From Ochotona curzoniae (lineage: Eukaryota; Chordata; Mammalia; Lagomorpha; Ochotonidae): a stretch of 64,000 bases of DNA. The stretch spans positions 5,704,001 through 5,768,000 of the forward strand of contig NW_024466459.1 of the NCBI RefSeq assembly GCF_017591425.1, in the 5' to 3' direction. Shown here in pieces: positions 1-10,885 of the stretch (position 1 is its first letter; each line of letters begins with the position of its first letter). Under the pieces are notes generated by a model that worked only from the letters and a program-made list of their open reading frames with translations, did not search any database and had not been told where the DNA came from. The translations under genes were made by a program, and so were the position numbers.

Positions 1-433
1 CCCTGATCTGGCCCAAAGACAAGAACATAACTTATAGAGGCTCCAGTTGCAGAGAACTTTAGAGTGGATCACTTTTATTTTTATAGGACTTTCCCTGCCA
101 AGTTCTAAAACATGGAAACTTACATTAGCATGCTGGAGACACACACAGAGCCTCTGCGAGAGAGCAGGGTGCCTTCCCTCAGTTAGGTTTCTGCACTCTC
201 TGGAGATTCAAGAGAACCATGATTTATACTTTCTCAAGACATCATTATTGCTCCCTTGCTGTATCTGTAGATTTTAACATGCCAGGTAGTATTCCTCTGG
301 GTTTTTATTATTATTATTACTACTTACTTTTTGGTGATTTTGCAGCATCATTGTATATAATTTTATATCCAACTTAGATTAATTGATTTCCCAGGTTAAT
401 TAAATAATAGATTCTTTTAAAATGCATATTTTG
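1..433. other. Unique AT-rich DNA, nothing recognised
   Basis: I see no repeat family, RNA gene or convincing exon here. A 76-codon frame on the plus strand (47-277) has no recognisable similarity and is of a length expected by chance. A short ATT-rich run lies near 305-325. Confidence 0.5.
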
Positions 434-439
434 TCATTT

Positions 440-715
440 GGGGCAGTGGATTCATCTTCACATGGGACACCCACATTCCATGTCGGAGTATGTGGGATCA
501 AGTCTGGCCTCCACTTCCAATCCAACTTCTTGCTGATATACCGCCGGGAGGCAGCACATGTTGGTGCAAGCACTCGGAACCATATCGAAGGCTTGAATGG
601 CCTTCAGGCTCCTGGCTTGGATCAGCCCAGCCTGAAACATTGTGGGTATCCAGAAGTGAAGTGGTGGATGGGCGTTCTGCCTCTTTCCTCTTTCTGTCTC
701 ATTCTACTTTTAAAA
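440..715 (+). repeat. CSINE-type SINE, old copy
   Basis: This is a plus-strand, diverged copy of the lagomorph tRNA-derived SINE. Visible blocks are a head starting near 'gggcagtgga', 'cacttccaatccaactt', 'gctcctggcttggatcagc' and a CT-rich stretch with a degraded A-rich end. The 100- and 110-codon frames over it are repeat sequence and not genes. Many substitutions from the young copies indicate an old insertion. Confidence 0.8.
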
Positions 716-741
716 CAAATATGAATGAACCAATACCCCTT

Positions 742-925
742 TTAAAAAGATTTGTCTATTTTTTATTGGAAAATCAGATATGCAGAGAGAAGGAGAGACA
801 GAGAGGAAGATCTTTCTTCTGATGATTCCCTCCCCAAGTGGCTGCAATGGTCAGAGCTGTGCTGATCTGAAGCCAAGAGCCCTGAGCCTTTTCCAGGTCT
901 CCCACACATACAGTTTCATGGGTTC
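742..925 (-). repeat. CSINE-type SINE, truncated copy
   Basis: Read on the plus strand it begins with the reversed tail ('aaaaagatttgtctatt'), then the GA-rich block ('cagagagaaggagagacag') and the middle of the element. It stops after 'ccaggtctcccacaca', so the tRNA-like head is missing. The break abuts the L1 fragment that starts at about 930. Confidence 0.8.
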
Positions 926-929
926 AGGA

Positions 930-1490
930 GTTTCACCTTCCATCCTCCCTATTGCCTCTTCCCACCCACTAATTTAACATGGTGTAGTCCTTCAGCAGCA
1001 GTCACAGGTCCATCATTCTGCTATTTAAGTATATCAAGACGTTGTAGTACAAACAATGATAGAGAGGCAGGCGTCCTATTGTCAAGATATATTTAACAGT
1101 TGCACCGGAAGCCCATCATGTATTCACGTGTAGATGCATACTGCAATGTATATTCACCTCTTGATATGCTAGTTTCCATTACACAATTCCTCTTGATGAA
1201 TATTTGCATATACATGTTCACCCATATATCTATTGTATTAATAGATTGCATGAAGGCTGTATTAAATCAGACAGAAAATTGGATATTTGTCCTTTTGATA
1301 CTGGCTTACTCCTCTGAGCATAGGTTCTCTAGTTGGTGCCAATTAGTTGCAAATAGTAGAATTTCAGTCTTTTTTAATGGCTGAGTAATATTCCATAGAG
1401 TAGATATATCATGGTTTCTTTATCCATTCCTCTTTCAATAGGCATCTAGGTTGCTTGGTGCTAGTTTCTATAAGTAATGAAGGGGAATGT
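930..1490 (-). repeat. L1 3' end fragment
   Basis: This is minus-strand L1, 3' UTR first and then the end of ORF2. Diagnostic text on the plus strand is 'atggctgagtaatattcca' (1377-1395) followed by 'tttctttatccattcctct', the classic inverted L1 3' region of mammals. The 3' UTR part at 980-1040 matches a second copy at 1730-1800. There is no intact reading frame. Confidence 0.75.
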
Positions 1491-1654
1491 TTTTTTTCTG
1501 AGACAGTGTTCTGAGGATTGAGGTGGTATATCCAAAATATATTTTTTAGTAGTTTCCTAAGAAGAATTTGGACAAAATGAAGGACCGGTTAAAAAAAGTT
1601 GTGAATCAGATACAGAAACAAGGGTCCGATTCTTTTAAAATGATTTTAAAATTT

Positions 1655-2000
1655 TTAACATTAATATTAAAAAGATTTCATGATCCAATTGCATAATCGC
1701 GTGAATTTGTCTTTCACCCTCCTCCACGGTTTTTCCCTTATATTGCTACAATAGTGCAATCCTTCATCAACAGTCACAAGTCCATCATTCTGCTGTTTCA
1801 GTGCATCATGCGGGGTTCATTCTTACACCAGTAAGCACGTTATCTCATTCACAAGTTTGTAAAATGGTCAGCACTGACGTGCTCTGAGTGGCCGTTTTCA
1901 ATGGCTGTTGAGTGGATTGTCCAGTTTTGTCATTATCCGTAGAACATTCTTTGAGGCCCTGAGTTCAGCACAGCAAGCAGGCCTTCCTTCCTTCCAGCCT
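1655..2000 (-). repeat. L1 3' UTR fragment
   Basis: The plus strand reads 'agtcacaagtccatcattc' and then 'tcattctgctgtttcag', closely parallel to 985-1050, so both derive from the same lagomorph L1 3' UTR. It probably represents a later L1 insertion that separates the fragment at 930-1490 from the one at 2750-2895. The right boundary is uncertain. Confidence 0.6.
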
Positions 2001-2749
2001 CCTTTCAGCTTTAGACAAAGCCTTTCTGTTGAGAACCACGGCTTTCCCCAGTCGACAGCTACTGTACACTTGCAGCTTGGTTTTATGACCCACCGACCCC
2101 ATGTCACCCTTTCTTTCCTGCTGAGTTCTTGATCTACTATTCACACCTGACCTGACGTGTGGTATATTTATTCTGATAGTTTCCTATACCAACTTTAGGG
2201 ACCTGAAACAATGCCAAACTTTGGCTCCCTGACAACGCAGCCTAGATAACGCAGGAACTTGAAACTAGTGTTTCTAGGATCTGAAGTTTTCAAAGCCACT
2301 CTTTCAAACAAGTTTTTAAAGTCTGGTCCTTTGTTCCTGCTTTTTGAGCAGGTCCTTACAGGTGAAGACAATGAGGCTGAGGAAAGTCTAGGGTGTACCT
2401 ACAGTCATATAAAACTGCATTTACCTGGCTTGGGCATTTATATAGTTTCCATCACATACACAATGACTTTCCCCACAAAGCTCACTCACTCTATTTTGAT
2501 CACTCAGAATTTTGTCTAGTTCTTTCCTTCCACATTCACCATTGTTTCTGTAACACTATGTTTTTAAAAATGTGCTCTATTTGTTAAAGGAAAGAATAAA
2601 TGTGAGGTAAGGGATATTTAAGCATCAAGATACAATGGATTCCTCTCATTTGGAAGGGGCAGTGCCATGTGACTGACATTTATCATGTTCTGTTAACTTT
2701 ACAAGCTTGTGTCTTTCTGTCTCTTTCTGGAATAACATTTTTAATTTAC
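2001..2749. other. Unassigned DNA between L1 pieces
   Basis: No repeat or gene is recognised. It may be a degraded part of the flanking L1 insertions. Frames of 64-86 codons on the plus strand have no recognisable similarity. Confidence 0.4.
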
Positions 2750-2895
2750 AGTGTAATGGAAGATCTAACGCTCCAGTGTGCAATAGCATTATGAAAGGAT
2801 TGAAGTGATATTCCACTGTGGGTTTGATTTGAATTTACCTGATGGCTGGTAATGATGAGTTTTCTCATATGCCTGTTGACCAACAAACTTTTGTT
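2750..2895 (-). repeat. L1 ORF2-end fragment
   Basis: The order 'ttgatttgaatttacctgatgg', a variable stretch, then 'tctcatatgcctgttgacc' is the inverted L1 segment that normally lies several hundred bases upstream (in L1 sense) of the part seen at 930-1490. It is plausibly the other half of the same old, interrupted L1. Confidence 0.6.
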
Positions 2896-5800
2896 TGAAA
2901 TATTGCAATATCATGGACCATATGATATATCCCATGAGGACCAGAGGAAATATATGTTCCCCGCCAATGGGAATAATTTACAAAGCTGGGGTTGGAAAAA
3001 TTTTCACTGGACCTCAAAGTCTCTGATTTTTTACTATGTCTTTTGTGTTCCTGCCTAAATTATCCTGCTTTGATGAAGAGTGTGGTAAGTTGAACACCAA
3101 GAGTTATAGCAGAGGGAGCCTGAAGCTGGCAGAGCACATTTTCCTTGAGCAAGTCTAGAAACCCAGGAAGGAAGTGCGTTCTTATGGAGTGTGTTATGGC
3201 TAGAACTTCAGCTCATTATCAAAGTTCTCGTAATCAAATTGCCCTAATGGGGTAGATGTGAGAATAGAATGCATAAATATTTTCACAGATACACAATCCC
3301 ATTTCATCAGCGGATTGAGACCTGCACAGAGGAAGAGCAAAAGTAAGAAAAATAGTTGCTGAGACAACAGCATCCATGGCCACATGGACACATCCATGGA
3401 AAGACACATCATCTCTTCGGATAGGCTTGAACTGGGAACAGCGACACTGGGAGAGTTTCGTCAAAGACTCCGGGGAAATAGAGAAGTTGGTTCAGAAAAC
3501 CTTTTCATCATTTCTGGCCATTTCCAGTTACAAAGAAGAAAATACTTGTGTAATACCATTTTACATGCAAAACGCAATGCTGAGAAATATGCAGGGAATC
3601 ATAAAGCTCATTAGTAAGAATATCTATAACAATTTTTTTTCAAATCAAAATGTCAATCCTACATTGCAAAGATAGTATGCAATACATATCAGTTTGGGAT
3701 ATTAAGTGTTATAGAGGGTACAGTTTTCTATTTCGTCACAAATGGATCTAGTGTGTGCCTTTTAATAACTTTATTTAATACTATTACTTATAGTTACGCT
3801 AAGTTTTAAGTTTTAATTTGCATGGAAAGATTAAATAAAAATAGGCATGAATCTCTGAGGTCTTTTATTTCTATACTAGGATTTTAAATCTTACCTGTGC
3901 CCATGCAGTATGTAATTTCACATCCACAAGCTAACTATGCATCAGAAATGTAAAGATATTATCACCAGTTTACTGTTCTCAGATCAATCACAATGACATT
4001 CAAGGCTGTATCATACTCATTACTTTTGGTGAGTTTGATTATATTTTAAAACTTTATAAGCAAGGTATTTATTTTTTGAGCTTTCTATTCCTTCTTAATT
4101 TAATTGTGGAATGCCTATGAATGTACACTGTGCTTTCTGATTGTTCTTATTGATAAATTACAACACAAACATGGAAAACATTTTCCATGATTTCTTCAAG
4201 GATTACTCTGCTGTGTTATTTTTTATAATATGGGATGCTAATTTTCAATTCCATCAGCATAATAAACTCAGGCTACTGCTTCTATTGTTTGGTTTAATGA
4301 CACCTTCAAAAATAATTTTTCACTTACAGTTTATCTTACAACATCAGCCACATTTGTTTTTATTACATTAAACGATTTATGTTTAGAGCTAACTGCTTGG
4401 GCTACAGGGTGAAGTGGGAGTTCAGACCTTTAAAAACTTTTGTATTTATTTATCTTTTAAATAATTAGCATCAAGGTCTGAGAGCTCGTAAGCAGAACAA
4501 CACTTTCCCACAAAGAATAGGTTAGGGTCAATGATATCACAAAGACTTCCCAGAATACAGATTTCACGTCTCACACGAATCTCAACAATCATATTCAAGT
4601 CTCATATTTCTTCACAATTCTTATGTATTTAAAAATATAAAATATATTATCTGCACATCCTATATGTTCTAATGTGCCTTGAGCTAATAATTTTTTACCA
4701 AGACAGGAAGCAAAAAACATAAAAAATATTGCATGTCATCATATCTTTATGATTTTATATTTGAAGTAGTTAATGTTTGTGTTAAGTATCTTATGTTCAA
4801 AGCTTGATCTTTTCAAAAATTTTATAAAGAAGTTGGTCATTGTCTATATCAGGAATCATCTAAAAAACTGAATGTTATAATGAACAGATGCAATTATTTT
4901 TAAATGATGCATTCTGTGCTTCTAAAAACAGATTGAACATGTACTTTATCTTCCCACTGAACAACATAAGCATAACTGAATATTTTTGAAAACAGTACTC
5001 TTTCCACTTCACTTTAGAGTACACTTACTTTTTCATAATCATTTTTCAGACCCACAAGTAAATTGATTTCAAGAAGAGATTCTCATTCCTAATAATATTC
5101 TAATGTATTCTAATCTTTCACATAATGAGAACGCTTTTCCCTAAAAATAACCTTCGCTGGAGATAATTGCCGAAATGGACCCAGAGGAGTCTAACAACTG
5201 AATCAAATTTATCCACATGCAAGACCTAAGTGAAGAGCAGAAGCACTGAGTTATCTGTTTTCTTTCATTCTGCCTGTGAGAGAGTGTCAGGAACGACAGA
5301 AAACTCCCTGCTATGTGAATGAGACTGCGTTTTAACTTCACCTGTCATGCAGACATTCACTGCGACTAAATAAACATGCATGATATGTGATGAGTTCAAA
5401 AAATAAAACCAGAAAGGCCATATGCCAAAAAAGAAATGCTTGCCTAATTTTCACTCTGTTTTTTTTTTTTTTAATACCTGTATCAACCCCAATAGAATAG
5501 ATTTTGCAATGTGCAATGCCTGCTTAGGCCTTAAGTTAAAAAACTTTAAATAGGTGAAAATATTTTTCCATGAATATTTGCTCAAAGAGCTTCTTAAGGA
5601 GAAGGCATAAATATCACTTTATGTAGAAAGTTAGGGTTTCTTTTACTATGTTCTTGTACTTTGCAAGGGAAAACCCGTATTAGAAAGATTATCTTAAGCA
5701 TCCTTTAAATTGTTTTTTCTGTCTTTTCCTAGCCCTGCATTTCAAATTAACCAAAAGAAATAAAAAAAGAATCCGGGAGAAAAGCAGAGGGTCCTGACAG

Positions 5801-6050
5801 GATGATTTTATTTTATGTATGAGCCTAAATGAGATTTTAGAAAATGGATACCGTATTCCTTACATGGATCTGTGGTGGTCAGAGACCATTAGGCAGCCTT
5901 GGAAGATTCCGCAGGGACACCTGGGCCCAGACGTTTCCATCCCTCTGGGCTCAGTCCACTGTTTGTCTTTCTGCATGGAGAATTAATAAATGTATCAATC
6001 TTCTACCGGCAGCCCTGAACTAGGGAACATAGAGGAAACAGAGGGAAAAA
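2896..6050. other. Unique AT-rich DNA
   Basis: This is a long stretch without recognisable repeats or exons. A local near-duplication of 'catccatgg' lies at about 3370-3400. Frames of 60-99 codons scattered here are chance-sized. A T12 run lies near 5460. Old unrecognised repeats may be hidden. Confidence 0.4.
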
Positions 6051-6059
6051 AATCGCACG

Positions 6060-6470
6060 CGTGCTTTTGCTTCCCCCACCTCCCGATCGTCAGTTTGTTC
6101 TGGGCTGAACTTATTTTCCTTTCAGATTTTTTCACTTGATTCTTTCTTTCCCCTTATTATTAGTTATGTCTCTTAGCATTCCTGACTGCATTACACTTTG
6201 TCTGCCTCAAAATGATGTCTCCCAACCTGGACAGCAGCTGTAATTTAAGAGAATTGGCCACCTTTGCTTACCCTCTGCTCAGAATATCAGTCGGTGGCCT
6301 TGAAGCATCCAATTTCATTAAGGGGTTTTAGTTTCAAGGGGGGGAAATAAAATGGAAAGTTAAGGAAACCAGTCAGGAAACATGCATGGTGCCAACGCCT
6401 TAGCGCATGGGAGTCCAGAAGTCATTTAAACATTTCTGAGCTGATAAGCTAATTAATTGTTAAAACAGAA
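6060..6470. promoter_or_regulatory. Candidate conserved non-coding element
   Basis: This is unique, non-repeat DNA whose text resembles vertebrate conserved elements. It contains 'cagcagctgtaatttaag', 'ccaatttcattaagggg', a GATAAG core at 6443-6448 and directly after it a homeodomain-type CTAATTAATTG (6449-6459). The resemblance is by style and motifs only; no alignment was possible. A short CpG-bearing tract (about 6050-6090) precedes it. Confidence 0.25.
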
Positions 6471-7224
6471 ATACTCTTAGGATACCTATGGCCAAGGTTA
6501 CAAATACACACCTTTTCAATTCCTCTTTCTTTTGCTTCGTGGCAAAAGAAATTGCACCATGATGATTGTGAGAAAAATTCCAATTCACAACAAGGATTCA
6601 GACAAATGATATGAATTGTACTAGTAAAAAAAAAAGAAGTTAAAGTGTCAAGTTTTTGTTCATTTTATATCTTCGACTTTTTAAAAACTCAGTTGAAGCA
6701 GCATTTAGAAACACAGTTATTATCTATTGTCTCTATCTCCATTTTCTATTCTTTGAACTTTCTTCACTGCCTAAAACTATCAGTTTTTTGTTGTTCACTC
6801 CCTTCAAAAATGGTTTGAAGGTAGAGCAATGACAAAAAAAAAAAAATAAGCAAACCAAACAAAACTAAACAGCTCTGTGAATTGTTTACTGATAAGGTTT
6901 ATTTGCCTGCACTTGTGTACATTGAAGCTGGCATCCAAATTCCATTTAGAGATTCAGATTGTCAGAAGTCCAATGCAATGGTTAGTCATTTAGATGGGAG
7001 AACAGAAGTGCCTGACAGAATCACCTGACAGTGCCTGACAGAGCGGGGCAGAACAAATCCAAGAACTGAACTACTGAGTTAGAAAACCTCCAGTGCATGT
7101 TGTTGTTCTCCTGAAGCCCAGAGAAAGGTCAATAGAGCCTTAGGAGTACAGCCTGGAACCTAGACGAAGCCAAAGACCAAGGAACTATTTTGTCAAGACG
7201 TGTTGATTTGAAAGGTAGGGTTAC
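6471..7224. other. Unique DNA
   Basis: Nothing is recognised apart from a short A12 run near 6834 and a small imperfect repeat of 'cctgacaga' at 7010-7040. Confidence 0.4.
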
Positions 7225-7234
7225 AAGATTGTGT

Positions 7235-7505
7235 GGAAGTGGAGGGGGAGGGGAGGAAAGAGAGAGAGAGAAAGAGAGAAAGAGATTTCAATTGCTGATC
7301 TGCACCATCTCGAGATGAGCCAGGTCAAACCAATAGCCCGGAACTCCCTCTGGTTCTCCCACACTGAAGAAATACCCCGTGTGCTTGGTCCATCATGGCT
7401 GCTTTTCCAAGCTCTGTAACAGGAATTCTTGGTCAGAAGCAAAGGAGCCAGGACCAATTGAACTGGATGCAGACATTCCAAGTTGCGGCTTCACTCCCCA
7501 TATCA
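7235..7505 (-). repeat. CSINE-type SINE, old copy
   Basis: A minus-strand diverged SINE. The plus strand shows the GA-rich block (7245-7286), 'ctgatctgcaccatctcgag', 'ggttctcccacactgaag' and a degraded head ending near 'catatcatcattcatga'. The next, younger SINE landed immediately beside it. Confidence 0.7.
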
Positions 7506-7534
7506 TCATTCATGAACTGTATCAAGGGACCTTT

Positions 7535-7818
7535 TTCTTTTTTAAAAATGTTTTTAGTTGGAAAGACAGATTTACAGAGAGAAGGAGAGACAAAGAGAAA
7601 GATCTTCCATCCATTGGTTCACTCCCCAAGTGACCACCTGCAATGCCCAGAGCTGAGCTGACCCCAAACCAGCCTTGGGTTGTCTTCCAATGCTTTCCCA
7701 GTCCACAAGCATGGAGCTGGATGGGAAGTGGAGCAGCCAGGACATGAACTGGTGCGCATATGGAATCTTGACTGGTGCAAGATGAGGATTTAGCCACTGA
7801 ATCATCGTGCCATGCCCC
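7535..7818 (-). repeat. CSINE-type SINE with target-site duplication
   Basis: A minus-strand copy running from the inverted tail through 'cagagagaaggagagacaa' and 'agtgaccacctgcaatg' to the head at 'aatcatcgtgccatgcccc'. It is flanked by a 14 bp duplication with two mismatches, 'atcaagggaccttt' (7521-7534) and 'attaagagaccttt' (7819-7832), which sets the boundaries. Open frames of 91 and 118 codons over it are repeat-derived. Confidence 0.9.
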
Positions 7819-7832
7819 ATTAAGAGACCTTT

Positions 7833-8740
7833 AAACACACAGTGAGAATTAGTCAATGTTATATTCCTGACATCACTTTGTTCCAAATCCCTCTCTATTC
7901 CTAAGATTTTTAAAAGCTTGTTGCACAAAGCAAGCTACTTATTATCAGCTTAGTTTCATGTGTTTAATTTTTTTTTTCCACGGTGAGGGAACACTTTGTG
8001 AAGAAGTAAATGAAAAGTGGTGAGTAATCCTGTTAAACAACTCAAAGGGGAGCAGCACTGTCACACAGCAGCCTGCTGTCAGGAACAGTGCTATTTCTGT
8101 AGAGAGATTTCTACAAACAGAATTAATTATGCAGACTTTAGAGAGTTAAAATGCAAAGAAGAAATGCTGAAGGAATGCTGTGAGAAGATTATTGGATCCC
8201 TGTGAAAATGAGGGAATTTGGTTTTATTTGTGCTACAGCGATATAGGAGAAAGGTCTTACGAGAGTAAAGTTTTAAGTTCAATATATTCTTTAAATTCTG
8301 GCAAAAATTACTGACAGATGCTAGTGGCATTTGGTGTGGAGGGACGGGATAATTGATTCATTTATTAGTTCATCAATGTGGATTGTTGGTTGCTCAGCTG
8401 GACTTCTGGTTTCTCATATAGAGGATGGTTGCATTCAAGAGGTGGCTCCTACTCCCAGGTCTTTGAGGAAGACATTCCTTGGTTGTAAAAGGAGCAGAGG
8501 AAGGATACTACTGCTAGTATTTGAAAATTGATACTCTACAAAAGACAGGTCTAGGTCTTTTCTTAGGATAAACCAGTGCAAAGTTGGGTCAGAGTTGGTG
8601 AAATTCAGAAAAGAAATTGCCAAATAATTTCACATATTAGAAGCCTGGAGGAAGATACTCTACTAAGTAGCAGGAAGCACTGTTAGATTCTATTATGTAT
8701 GAAATTTGTGGATGAAGTCTGTGGATGAATTCTGTTGGCC
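7833..8740. other. Unique DNA
   Basis: No repeat or gene is recognised. Frames of 60-67 codons are short and overlap on both strands without recognisable similarity. Confidence 0.4.
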
Positions 8741-8743
8741 CTG

Positions 8744-8787
8744 AAAGCTTCTCTCTCTCTCTCCCTCTCTCTCTCTATCTCTCTTTA
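8744..8787 (+). repeat. CT-rich tract, possible SINE tail fragment
   Basis: A (TC)n-rich tract ends in 'atctctcttt'. It has the composition of the CT-rich 3' part of a plus-strand CSINE, but it abuts a minus-strand CSINE body, in which the same zone should read as GA. This makes an inverted junction. Confidence 0.55.
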
Positions 8788-9010
8788 AGATGTAATGGCT
8801 GCAACTGCCACAATTGAGCTAATCCAAAGCCAGGAGCCAGAAGCCTCTTCTGGGTCTCCTGTAGTGGTGCAGAGTCCCAAGGACATAGGCCACTCTGTCA
8901 CTTTCCTGGGACAACAACAGAGAGCTAAATGGGAGATGAAACAGCCAGAACATGAGCTGGCACCCGTGCGGGATGCTGGCACCACATGTTGAGCCAGAAT
9001 GTCAGCTTCG
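8788..9010 (-). repeat. CSINE-type SINE lacking its own tail
   Basis: A minus-strand body is visible from 'gtaatggctgcaactgcca' through 'aaagccaggagccagaagc', 'gggtctcctgtagtgg' and 'atgagctggcacccgtgcg'. The GA-rich tail expected at the left end is absent and is replaced by the CT tract. Overlapping 65- and 79-codon frames are repeat-derived. Confidence 0.8.
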
Positions 9011-9375
9011 AAGGCTCTTCTCATACTTGCTAGAAGTTCTGCTTGGTGACTAGGACGTCTGAGGGTGCAGTGTGATGTGTGTCTGCGAGTGCCAGGCTAA
9101 TGTGGAAACTCTCCCAATATGCTGGACGAAGCTGTGAAATGGGACCAAGTGCTGCTTTGCATGGAAAGAGCTACTGTTTGGGGTCGTGCTGTTGATAACC
9201 AGAAGCAGCCTGCTGCCTCTTCTTGTCTCTGTCTTGCAATCTAACTACGGAATCATCTGTTGCACTGTGTGGAGCAAAAAATTAGACGACAAACAGAAAT
9301 TTAATCTGTCTGAACAGGATCATGGGGCAGAAGATTAGCGAGTAGGCGTGGGGACGAGGGATAGTAATTCCTATC

Positions 9376-9437
9376 TGGCCACACACCAAGGAAGTAAGTC
9401 GGCCACACACCAAGGAAGTAAGTTAGCCACACACCAA
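9376..9437. repeat. Short tandem repeat, about 24 bp unit
   Basis: The unit 'ggccacacaccaaggaagta' plus a few bases occurs about 2.6 times in a row. The first two copies are nearly identical and the third is partial and diverged. It produces repeated THQGSK-like residues in a 106-codon plus-strand frame (9348-9668), which I do not regard as a gene. Confidence 0.85.
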
Positions 9438-9599
9438 ATCAATGTAGCCAAACTGAGATCTGAAAATCATAGCAATTGGCAAAGAAAAAATAGGCCTGAA
9501 ATCCTGCTTCCTTGCAGGGGTGCTAGACCCTCTGAGGAACTCCTCTGGAATAGAGTGCTGTATCATTTGAATTCTAAAAGACAGGTAAGTAATCCACCC

Positions 9600-9715
9600 A
9601 ACACCTACAGACCGGTGAGGACAGTAAATCCATCTTCAGTTTTCAGATCAGAAAACCAGGCCAGCTAATTCAGGAGTAATTTTCCAAATGGCCCATGATA
9701 AATCTGAGTCTAGAG
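9600..9715 (-). repeat. Possible MIR fragment
   Basis: The order 'ttttcagatcagaaaacca', 'ggccagctaattcagg' and 'aatctgagtctagag' follows the inverted MIR core ('tttacagatgaggaaactga', then 'acacagctagtaagtgg'). Divergence is high, as expected for a MIR, so the call is tentative. Confidence 0.35.
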
Positions 9716-10595
9716 AAAGTTCCCGCTGTGCGTGCTAAAGACTTCTACGTACATGTCAGTGCCTTTCCCTGCATCTGACTTGATATTAAGCTTCACGATA
9801 TGCCTCAGATCATCTCTCTCTGTGTGAACCTTTTATGACCATGGTGACACTCCACTCAAAACAGACTAGAAATATCTTACAATTGGTGAGAGGTGAAAAC
9901 AATGAACCTGGGCCAATGGCCTCTGGGATCTGTCTTGTTAACAATCTCCCACATTAGAATAATCAGAAATGGAAAACAGAATTGAATTTTTCAAAGATAT
10001 ATCTTTGAGTAAAGCAACAAAGTCTCATATTCAGAATTTGGATCACTTGCCCATTGGGAAATAGATCCTTTCCGTGATGGTAGCCTACTGTTGCTTCATC
10101 TCAGAAATCATCCCAAGGAACTAAGAACAAAAAAAAAAGGAAAAATAAGCTAAAGTGTTGGTAATCCCCAGAAAACAATGATCTCCACCCTTGTTAAATA
10201 ATAGCAAACCCGATGCTTCTTAATGAGATTTTGGGTACCTTTTTTTTTTCCTTTCTGTCGCCAGCTGGTTCAACAAAATCTTTCAAAGTGAAATTGTCTA
10301 ACACGTTAGACTATCCATAAGATAAACCACGACTCTGCATATGGAGAAGTGTTGCATTCCTACATCAAGGGAAAGAAAATTGAAGACAGGACCAGAAACT
10401 TCATGGGAAGAATTAATGAAGCAATCTGCGGGGTAAGATGAAGAGATTCTAGACTCCAAGTGCTCCATTTCCAGACGCGACTGCAGAAAGCAAGGGGAAT
10501 TGCTCTGTTTTCCAGTCTGTTCTCATCAAGTGTTGTCCAGTCTGCAGCCTTCCAATACCCAAGGGCAGTTACATTTTCTTTCTCTTTTGGCATCT
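9716..10595. other. Unique DNA
   Basis: Nothing is recognised. Short A or T runs lie near 10130 and 10240. A 77-codon minus-strand frame (10360-10593) has no family I recognise. Confidence 0.4.
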
Positions 10596-10599
10596 TGTA

Positions 10600-10885
10600 G
10601 ATTTAATGTTCATCTGTTGAGGCACATTAGTTGATTTGCCAAATAACTCTTTTTGGCAAAAAGAATGTGCTGGGTTATTATTCTTAGTCCAAATGAGCCA
10701 GACTGACTGTCTACACTGTGGGAATATGCCAGCTAATTACTTTAACCATGTCTTTCCCTTTAGCTGTGTGTTGTACACGGTCCTCACATTCTAGATAAAC
10801 TTGGTTAAACTTCATACTGAATAATTGCTGGCAAGTAGCCATGGGCTCAGAGTAATTTAATATTCATCTTCGGTTTCTGCAGGGT
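10600..10885. promoter_or_regulatory. Candidate conserved non-coding element
   Basis: Unique DNA with enhancer-like text: TTGATTTGCC, a homeodomain core CTAATTA (10733-10739) and 'taatttaatattcatc'. No repeat similarity is seen. Support is motif style only. Confidence 0.22.

Noticed and set aside
440..715. Possible tRNA gene in the SINE heads
   Set aside because: The A- and B-box-like words belong to tRNA-derived SINE heads; no complete cloverleaf with paired stems is present.
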